Source of the DNA: Alphaproteobacteria bacterium
Lineage (GTDB): Bacteria > Pseudomonadota > Alphaproteobacteria > Rickettsiales > 21-14-0-20-44-7
NCBI GenBank assembly: GCA_013288575.1
Contig: JABDBO010000013.1
Location: 1-19,703, forward strand
Length of the DNA stretch: 19,703 bases
Reading direction: 5' to 3'
The position numbers and the translations under genes are program-made. The first letter of the stretch is position 1. Each line of letters opens with the position of its first letter. The notes beneath the pieces are model-generated. The model worked only from the letters and a program-made list of their open reading frames with translations, did no database searches and had not been told where the DNA came from. Positions 14,989-19,703 of this stretch are shown here, piece by piece.

Positions 14989-15807
14989 ATGAATGAACTA
15001 ATCGAAAGAAAACAACGTGCCGAAACTTGGTTTCGTGAACTTCGCAATAAAATTTGTGAGCGATTTGAAAAGCTTGACGGGCAGGGCAGTTTTGAGCGTA
15101 AAAGCTGGAGCCGTAATGGAGGTGGTGGCGGCGAAATGTCGATCATGAAAAGCAAGGTATTTGAAAAAGTCGGCGTAAATATTTCAACTGTCTGGGGTGA
15201 ATTTTCACCGGAATTTCGTAAAACTATTCCTGGCGCAGAAGAAGATCCGCGTTTTTGGGCGAGTGGAATTTCACTGGTGGCGCATATGGCTTCACCTCTG
15301 GTGCCAGCTGTGCATATGAATACGCGTTTTATATGCACAACAAAACAGTGGTTTGGCGGCGGGGCTGATTTAACGCCAATTTACCCAAATGATAAAGACA
15401 CCGCAGATTTTCATGCGAGCTTAAAACATGTATGTGATGCTTATGATGAAGAATATTACGCCAAATTTAAAAACTGGTGCGATGAATATTTTTATTTAAA
15501 ACACCGTAAAGAAACGCGTGGAGTAGGCGGAATTTTCTATGATTATTTAGACAGTGGCTCTTTCGAAAAAGATTTTTCTTTCACCCAAGATGTTGGCAAA
15601 ACTTTCCTCGAAATTTATGCTGAAATTGTTGCACGGCATAAAGATAAACCATGGACGGAAGAGCAGCGTGAATATCAATTGCGCAAACGCGGGCGTTATG
15701 TGGAGTTCAATCTGCTTTATGATCGCGGCACAAAATTCGGTTTAATGACTGATGGCAATGTTGAGGCCATACTTATGTCTATGCCGCCCGTCGTGAAATG
15801 GGATTAA
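14989..15807 (+). CDS. hemF: Oxygen-dependent coproporphyrinogen III oxidase
   Basis: 272 aa, cytoplasmic. It oxidatively decarboxylates coproporphyrinogen III to protoporphyrinogen IX with O2, late in haem synthesis, so the organism meets oxygen. Family signatures: RNGGGGGEMSIM, HMASPLVPAVHMNTRF, WFGGGADLTPIYP, FHASLKHVCDAYDEEYYAKFKNWCDEYF, LKHRKETRGVGGIFYDYL, YVEFNLLYDRGTKFGL and the terminal MPPVVKWD. All the expected conserved blocks are in order. The length is a little under the ~300 of E. coli HemF, due to a short N-terminus. No clear Shine-Dalgarno precedes the ATG. The stop codon sits at the left end of the palindrome 15805-15930. Confidence 0.96.
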   Translation: MNELIERKQRAETWFRELRNKICERFEKLDGQGSFERKSWSRNGGGGGEMSIMKSKVFEKVGVNISTVWGEFSPEFRKTIPGAEEDPRFWASGISLVAHMASPLVPAVHMNTRFICTTKQWFGGGADLTPIYPNDKDTADFHASLKHVCDAYDEEYYAKFKNWCDEYFYLKHRKETRGVGGIFYDYLDSGSFEKDFSFTQDVGKTFLEIYAEIVARHKDKPWTEEQREYQLRKRGRYVEFNLLYDRGTKFGLMTDGNVEAILMSMPPVVKWD

Positions 15808-15930
15808 ATTACTACTAAGCTGGTCTTCTTGCTTGCAATTTCCAAACTTCAGGTTCGCGTGTATGTCTTTTACACTTGCGCTTCCGGCTTTTGAAAATCG
15901 CTGCGCATAAGACTCAGCCTAGCGTAATTA
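15805..15930. repeat. Stop-to-stop imperfect palindrome between hemF and ribD (element B)
   Basis: The whole 126-nt interval, from the hemF TAA to the ribD TAA, is an imperfect palindrome. AATTAC (15807-15812) pairs with GTAATT (15924-15929); CTAAGCTG-GTCTT (15815-15827) pairs with AAGACTCAGCCTAG (15909-15922); weaker pairing continues inward to an apex near 15860-15882 reading TGTATGT-N5-ACACTT. That apex matches element A (504-588). Placement between convergent genes fits a bidirectional terminator; the size, bulges and shared core fit a dispersed palindromic repeat. Both may be true. Confidence 0.6.
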
Positions 15931-16899
15931 GTTATTTGTTAATCTCAGCATTAAATCATCACCTATTTCTCGCTCATCGATTTTGTGAAACTTATCCAAA
16001 GCTTTAGGCGCAAAAAAATCATCGCCATGTTTGCCTAATACTTGTGGTGATTGGAAAATAACCACTTCATCAACCAAACCAGCTTTTAAAAATGCGTTAG
16101 AAAGCGTAGGCCCGGCTTCAACCATAATACGTGTAATGCCACGCTCGGCCAGAGCTTTAAGAACTCTTTTCAAATCTCCGCTATAGAGCCAGGTTTCTTT
16201 ACCGTTAAATATATTAGCGGTTTTAGGAATTACGGTTTCGCCAACAACTATTTTTACTGGCGAGAAATCTTCCATTCCTGATAAACGACAATTGAGCTGC
16301 GGGTTATCAGCAAGCACAGTTCCGGTTCCAGTTAAAATTGCTTCATATTGCGAGCGGAGCAGTTGAACATAGTTTCGGGCTAACTCGCCGGTGACCCATT
16401 TAGGTTTTCCATCACCGCTCAAATATTTTGCATCTTTTGAAACGGCAATTTTCAACATCACATAAGGCAGAGCCTTTTCGACGTGTTTGAAAAACCCTTT
16501 GTTTAATTCACGGCATTCTTTTTCCAGAATTCCGGTTGTTACTTTTATCCCGGCTTTCTCAAGAATTTTTATGCCATTTCCAGAAACGCGTTTATCGCTA
16601 TCAATACAACCAATCACGACTTCGGCAACTCCGGCTTCAACCAGCGCCTCTGCGCATGGCGGGGTTTTGCCATGATGCGAGCATGGTTCCAATGTGACAT
16701 AAACAGTAGCATTTTTTGCATTTATATTTTTGAGCGCTAAGCTTTCAGCATGCGGCCGCCCGCTATTAGCAGTTCTTGTGCGCGCGATTATTTCGCCGTC
16801 TTTTACAATCACACAGCCAACGCTTGGGTTTGGCCAAGTGCGCCCCAAGCCACGATGGGCGAGGTTTAAGGCAATTTGCATATATTTTTTATCGGACAT
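15928..16899 (-). CDS. ribD: Riboflavin biosynthesis deaminase/reductase RibD
   Basis: 323 aa, somewhat shorter than the usual ~360. Bifunctional: it deaminates the pyrimidine product of GTP cyclohydrolase II, then reduces its ribosyl side chain. The N-terminal CMP/dCMP-deaminase domain (1-~145) has NPSVGCVIVKDGEI, His50 and Glu52 in GRPHAESLAL, and the zinc ligands Cys73 and Cys82 in EPCSHHGKTPPC. The C-terminal reductase domain (~147-323) has MLKIAVSKDAK, KWVTGELARNYVQLLRSQYEAILTGTGTVLADNP, MVEAGPTLSNAFL and VDEVVIFQSP. It starts 15 nt after nrdR, as in many alphaproteobacteria. Its stop codon lies at the right end of the palindrome 15805-15930. Confidence 0.95.
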   Translation of the reverse strand: MSDKKYMQIALNLAHRGLGRTWPNPSVGCVIVKDGEIIARTRTANSGRPHAESLALKNINAKNATVYVTLEPCSHHGKTPPCAEALVEAGVAEVVIGCIDSDKRVSGNGIKILEKAGIKVTTGILEKECRELNKGFFKHVEKALPYVMLKIAVSKDAKYLSGDGKPKWVTGELARNYVQLLRSQYEAILTGTGTVLADNPQLNCRLSGMEDFSPVKIVVGETVIPKTANIFNGKETWLYSGDLKRVLKALAERGITRIMVEAGPTLSNAFLKAGLVDEVVIFQSPQVLGKHGDDFFAPKALDKFHKIDEREIGDDLMLRLTNN

Positions 16900-16914
16900 A
16901 GGGTTTAGGATATC

Positions 16915-17376
16915 CTATTTCCGGCTTTTTTTGCCAATTTTCGAAATGAATTTTTCAAAATCTTTGGAGTCTTTGAAATCAGAATAAACACTGGCATAAC
17001 GGATATATGCCACATCATCGAGCAGTTTTAACTCAGCCATTACTTTTTGGCCGATGACCGAAGTTGGAATTTCATTTTCGCCAAGTGATGATAATTCGCG
17101 CACTAATTTATTCACTAATTGCTCAATCTGATCTTCGGTGATTGGCCGTTTGCGGGCAGCGATATTAATTGAGCGGATTAGCTTATCGCGGTCAAATAAG
17201 CGATTGGCGCCAGAGGATTTGCGTACAAACAACTCACGCATCTGTACGCGTTCGAACGTTGTAAAGCGGCCCTTGCATTGTGTGCAATAGCGCCGGCGGC
17301 GAATGGCCGAGCCATCTTCCGTGGTGCGAGAGTCTTTTACTTGCGTGTCTTCAAATCCGCAGAATGGGCAGTGCAT
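16915..17376 (-). CDS. nrdR: Transcriptional repressor NrdR
   Basis: 153 aa, standard length. A zinc- and ATP/dATP-binding repressor of ribonucleotide reductase genes. The N-terminal zinc ribbon uses Cys3, Cys6 (CPFCG), Cys31 and Cys34 (CTQC), with RRRRYCTQCKGRFTTFERV between it and the ATP-cone. The ATP-cone domain (about 46-136) has VRKSSGANRLFDRDKLIRSI, RPITEDQIEQLVNKLVREL, SVIGQKVMAELKLLDDVAYIRYASVY. The C-terminus is basic. It is first of nrdR-ribD; the 153-nt gap to glyA should hold its promoter. No nrd target gene is in the window. Confidence 0.96.
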   Translation of the reverse strand: MHCPFCGFEDTQVKDSRTTEDGSAIRRRRYCTQCKGRFTTFERVQMRELFVRKSSGANRLFDRDKLIRSINIAARKRPITEDQIEQLVNKLVRELSSLGENEIPTSVIGQKVMAELKLLDDVAYIRYASVYSDFKDSKDFEKFISKIGKKSRK

Positions 17377-17485
17377 TTTGCCTCAACAAATCTATTTTAA
17401 TGGCCAATTTCTTTGTCGCATAATTTTTTTTAATCCTCACGTATTATTTATACGCTCTGGTTAAAAAAACTTATTCTCCTAGAAC

Positions 17486-17516
17486 TTGTCTCATTAAAAT
17501 CAATTTCTTGAGACAA
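17486..17516. terminator. Hairpin downstream of glyA
   Basis: TTGTCTCA (17486-17493) and TGAGACAA (17509-17516) form a perfect 8-bp stem with a 15-nt loop, starting 13 nt after the glyA stop. A T-run (TTTTTTT on the minus strand, 17463-17469) follows 16 nt beyond the stem, too far for a textbook intrinsic terminator. It could end glyA transcription or act as an operator for nrdR, whose promoter must be in the same gap (17377-17529). Confidence 0.4.
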
Positions 17517-17529
17517 AATTCCAGTTAAA

Positions 17530-18804
17530 TTAATAAATCGGGAACGCTTTGCAAAGTTCCGCAACTTGCTTTTTCGCTGCCTGTTCGGCTTTGCTATTAT
17601 CAGTTGGATTTTGTGTCAAACCATCCAATACATCAGAAATTAGTGTGCCGATTTTGGTAAATTCAGCAACGCCGAAGCCACGAGTTGTGCCAGCTGGTGT
17701 GCCTAAGCGAATGCCTGAAGTCACAAATGGTTTCTCAGGGTCGAATGGAATTGCGTTTTTGTTGCAAGTAAGACCTGCGCGCTCAAGTGATTCTTCAGCT
17801 GCTTTACCGGTGAGTTTTTTCGGGCGCAAATCAACTACGATCAAGTGGCAATCAGTGCCGCCGGTAGTAATTGCAAGTCCGCGATCAACCAAAACTTTTG
17901 CCATTGCGCGGGCGTTGTCGATAACTGCTTTACCATATTGTTTGAATGATGGTTCCAAAGCTTCTTTGAACGAAACCGCTTTCGCAGCAATTACGTTAAC
18001 TAGCGGGCCGCCTTGCAAACCAGGGAACACCGCAGATTGGATTTTTTTGAAAATTTCCTCATCATTAGTGAGAATAATTCCGCCGCGTGGGCCACGCAGA
18101 GTTTTGTGAGTTGTTGAAGTTGTTACATGCGCATGTGGAACTGGTGATTGGTAAGTGCCAGCTGCGATCAAACCCGCATAATGCGCCATATCCACAAATA
18201 AATAAGCGCCAACTTCATCGGCGATTTTGCGGAAGCGAGCGAAGTCGATCTGGCGTGGATAAGCCGAAGCTCCGGCAATAATCATTTTCGGTTTATGCTC
18301 ACGCGCCAAACGTTCCATTTCTTCATAATCAAGCAATTGCGTATCTTTGTGCACGCCATATTGAATTGCGTTGAACCATTTACCAGAAAGAGCAGGGGCA
18401 GCACCATGTGTAAGGTGGCCACCGGTTGCGAGTGACATACCAAGAATAGTATCGCCCGGTTTCACGAGTGCTAACATAACTGCTCCATTAGCTTGCGCGC
18501 CTGAATGTGGCTGGACGTTAGCAAATTTCGCACCGAATAATTTAGTTACACGTTCAATTGCGAGTGACTCAACAACATCGGCAAATTCGCAGCCGCCATA
18601 ATAACGTTTGCCTGGGTAGCCTTCAGCGTATTTATTGGTAAATACAGTGCCGAGCGCTTCGATAGTTGCTTTTGAGGCGATGTTTTCAGACGCGATCAGC
18701 TCAATTTGCGTTTGCTGGCGGTGCAGCTCATCCTGAATGCCTTTGAAAATGGCCGGATCTGCTTGGTTTAATGGGGTTTTGAAGAATGAGTTTTGTGAGG
18801 TCAT
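17530..18804 (-). CDS. glyA: Serine hydroxymethyltransferase
   Basis: 424 aa from ATG 18804 (MTSQNSFFKTPLNQADP), chosen because alphaproteobacterial GlyA usually begins this way; ATG 18837 adds 11 residues and is possible. The PLP enzyme interconverts serine and glycine while charging tetrahydrofolate, the main source of one-carbon units. Motifs: QIELIASENIAS, TNKYAEGYPGKRYYGGCEFADVVE, VQPHSGAQANGAVMLAL, FVDMAHYAGLIAAG, TTSTTHKTLRGPRGG with the PLP lysine near residue 233, and GGPLVNVIAAKAVSF, TSGIRLGTPAGTTRGF. It lies between rpiB (gap of about 30-60 nt, probably one transcript) and nrdR. No glycine riboswitch is seen; the upstream gap is too short. Confidence 0.96.
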   Translation of the reverse strand: MTSQNSFFKTPLNQADPAIFKGIQDELHRQQTQIELIASENIASKATIEALGTVFTNKYAEGYPGKRYYGGCEFADVVESLAIERVTKLFGAKFANVQPHSGAQANGAVMLALVKPGDTILGMSLATGGHLTHGAAPALSGKWFNAIQYGVHKDTQLLDYEEMERLAREHKPKMIIAGASAYPRQIDFARFRKIADEVGAYLFVDMAHYAGLIAAGTYQSPVPHAHVTTSTTHKTLRGPRGGIILTNDEEIFKKIQSAVFPGLQGGPLVNVIAAKAVSFKEALEPSFKQYGKAVIDNARAMAKVLVDRGLAITTGGTDCHLIVVDLRPKKLTGKAAEESLERAGLTCNKNAIPFDPEKPFVTSGIRLGTPAGTTRGFGVAEFTKIGTLISDVLDGLTQNPTDNSKAEQAAKKQVAELCKAFPIY

Positions 18805-18867
18805 TTGGTTATCTTTTTGAGCGAGGTTGGTTGGCATAAACTATAATTATTGGTTTGAGACAGTGTT

Positions 18868-19299
18868 TTAGCCGCAATTTGTCAGCTTCTCAACTCTTTT
18901 TTCATGCCTACCACCTTCAAATTTGGTGGAAAGAAAAGCCTTCACAATCTCAACAGCAGTGCTCTTATCAGTAATCCGCGCGCCTAACGCCAAAATATTC
19001 GCATCATTATGCTGGCGGGAAAGTTTGGCCATTTCAACCGTTGTGCATAATGCGCAGCGAACTTTCGGGTTGCGGTTGGCGGCAATTGAAATGCCAATGC
19101 CAGAGCCGCAAATAACAATTCCCAAATCAGCTTTGCCAGAGGAAATTGCCTCGCCGGCCGCCTTGCCGAAATCAGGGTAATCAACAGATTCTGTGCTGTT
19201 GGTGCCAAGGTCTAAAATTTCATAATTCTTGAGGAGAGATTTTATATCCTCTTTCAACTCAAAACCTGCATGGTCTGATGCAATAGCAATTTTTTTCAT
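18868..19299 (-). CDS. rpiB: Ribose-5-phosphate isomerase B
   Basis: 143 aa. It interconverts ribose 5-phosphate and ribulose 5-phosphate in the pentose phosphate pathway. RpiB/LacAB-family residues: Asp9-His10 in ASDHAGFELK, DYPDFG (40-45), catalytic Cys64 in CGSGIGISIAANR, HNDANILALG (97-106) with His97, and GGRHEKRVEKL for phosphate binding. Adjacent rpiB-glyA order is common in alphaproteobacteria. The upstream gap (19300-19429) contains repeat copy 2, so any rpiB promoter lies within or beside it. Confidence 0.95.
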   Translation of the reverse strand: MKKIAIASDHAGFELKEDIKSLLKNYEILDLGTNSTESVDYPDFGKAAGEAISSGKADLGIVICGSGIGISIAANRNPKVRCALCTTVEMAKLSRQHNDANILALGARITDKSTAVEIVKAFLSTKFEGGRHEKRVEKLTNCG

Positions 19300-19341
19300 A
19301 ATATTAATTTAAAAGCTTATTTCAAATCTCGCAACATATAA

Positions 19342-19418
19342 TGCAAGGCAGGAGCCGAGCGAGCAATCAGCCAAGCGAAGCGATATTCCATCTGAGCGTC
19401 AGGAGACGCGAAGGGGAA
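19342..19418 (-). repeat. Post-stop repeat, copy 2 (inverted relative to copy 1)
   Basis: A 77-nt element on the minus strand, starting 11 nt after the stop of the prepilin-like gene. It matches copy 1 (14807-14888) in both outer blocks. The central part is different and 5 nt shorter, yet still folds: ATCGC pairs with GC(T)GAT. The orientation relative to the preceding gene is the same as for copy 1. It lies between that gene and rpiB. Confidence 0.75.
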
Positions 19419-19429
19419 TGATTAAATAA

Positions 19430-19703
19430 TTAGTGATTGGCCAGATAATCAATTTGCGGCGCAGTTGACCAGCGAACAATATCATCGAAATAAGCGCCTG
19501 TGCCGGTGCCTGCATCATTTATAGGCATATCGTAATAAGTGGTAGAAATTGAGGCATTACCGCTGGCAAGTGCGCTACCATCTGAGGATTTGAGATTGCC
19601 ATTGGCTTTCTCTTGGGTTGAGTTGCTGCCAGAACCAGTAGTTTTTCCACCAGCCCGGTTCCATGCGCCAATGCCGTTTTTGCCATGGCTAATGAGTGCA
19701 TAG
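19430..19703 (-). CDS. Prepilin-like protein, C-terminal 90 residues (open at window edge)
   Basis: A minus-strand frame is open from 19702 to TAA at 19430-19432, giving 90 residues with no start in the window. It reads YALISHGKNGIGAWNRAGG, then a Gly/Ser/Asn-rich stretch, then NDAGTGTGAYFDDIVRWSTAPQ and IDYLANH at the end. The combination of SHGKNGxGA and a final FDDIVRW-type motif resembles the C-terminal half of prepilin-like or pseudopilin proteins with an N-terminal methylation domain; this is recall, and that domain would lie beyond the window. If correct, the product is exported and carries a globular beta-rich head. Repeat copy 2 begins 11 nt after its stop. Confidence 0.6.
   Translation of the reverse strand, partial: YALISHGKNGIGAWNRAGGKTTGSGSNSTQEKANGNLKSSDGSALASGNASISTTYYDMPINDAGTGTGAYFDDIVRWSTAPQIDYLANH

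Noticed and set aside
19519..19701. Minus-strand 60-aa ORF beginning MHSLAMAKTALAHG
   Set aside because: Overlaps in another frame the longer open frame 19430-19702, whose residues look like a prepilin C-terminus and whose stop is followed by the same repeat as motB.
1..19703. CRISPR arrays, tRNA or rRNA genes, transposases, integrases
   Set aside because: None seen: no regularly spaced repeats, no cloverleaf-like conserved blocks and no recombinase motifs in any frame.

Overview
The window reads as chromosomal DNA of an alphaproteobacterium of moderate G+C (roughly 40%, judged by eye). The support is the kind and order of housekeeping genes: rpiB-glyA-nrdR-ribD run together on the minus strand, murC-murB overlap, IlvB carries a GEAS form of the ThDP motif that I associate with alphaproteobacterial enzymes, and hemF, mnmE, ubiD and prfA are all of ordinary bacterial type. 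Flagellar stator genes (motA, motB), a prepilin-like gene and amino-acid biosynthesis (ilvB) argue for a motile organism that is not strongly genome-reduced. I cannot fix the order or genus.

Layout. 1-484 is the 3' end of prfA (RF1). 485-2616 is accessory: a large imperfect palindrome, a shortened isocitrate/isopropylmalate-dehydrogenase-like gene (minus), and a divergent asparaginase-fold gene (plus) whose catalytic motifs look lost. 2597-4069 is ubiD (minus). 4070-5360 holds two overlapping small unknown ORFs (plus), a glycine-zipper lipoprotein (minus) and a DUF805 membrane protein (minus) that overlaps the end of ilvB (5350-7107, minus). After a 122-aa unknown gene (plus) comes a tightly coupled minus-strand operon read from 11160 down to 7594: TPR-methyltransferase, small CBU_0592-like membrane protein, murC, murB. 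mnmE is divergent from it. motA (minus) and motB (plus) are divergent, then hemF (plus). From 19299 down to 15928 run rpiB, glyA, nrdR and ribD. The right edge carries the 3' end of a prepilin-like gene, open at the window boundary.

Working together: murC and murB make the peptidoglycan precursor UDP-MurNAc-Ala; glyA, ribD and nrdR link one-carbon, flavin and deoxyribonucleotide metabolism; hemF and ubiD serve haem and quinone synthesis; MotA/MotB form the proton-driven stator. Coding is very dense: several genes overlap by 1-20 nt, and three convergent pairs overlap at their stop codons. No stretch over 300 nt lacks a gene.

The least ordinary content is outside the housekeeping genes. (i) A repeat of about 80 nt occurs twice (14807-14888 and, inverted, 19342-19418), each time starting 10-11 nt after the stop codon of the gene upstream and in the same orientation relative to it. 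(ii) Two long imperfect palindromes share an apical core, and each fills the space between convergent genes (504-588 and 15805-15930). (iii) A divergent pair of enzyme-derived proteins at 639-2616 appears to have lost its catalytic residues. No tRNA, rRNA, CRISPR array, transposase or integrase was seen.
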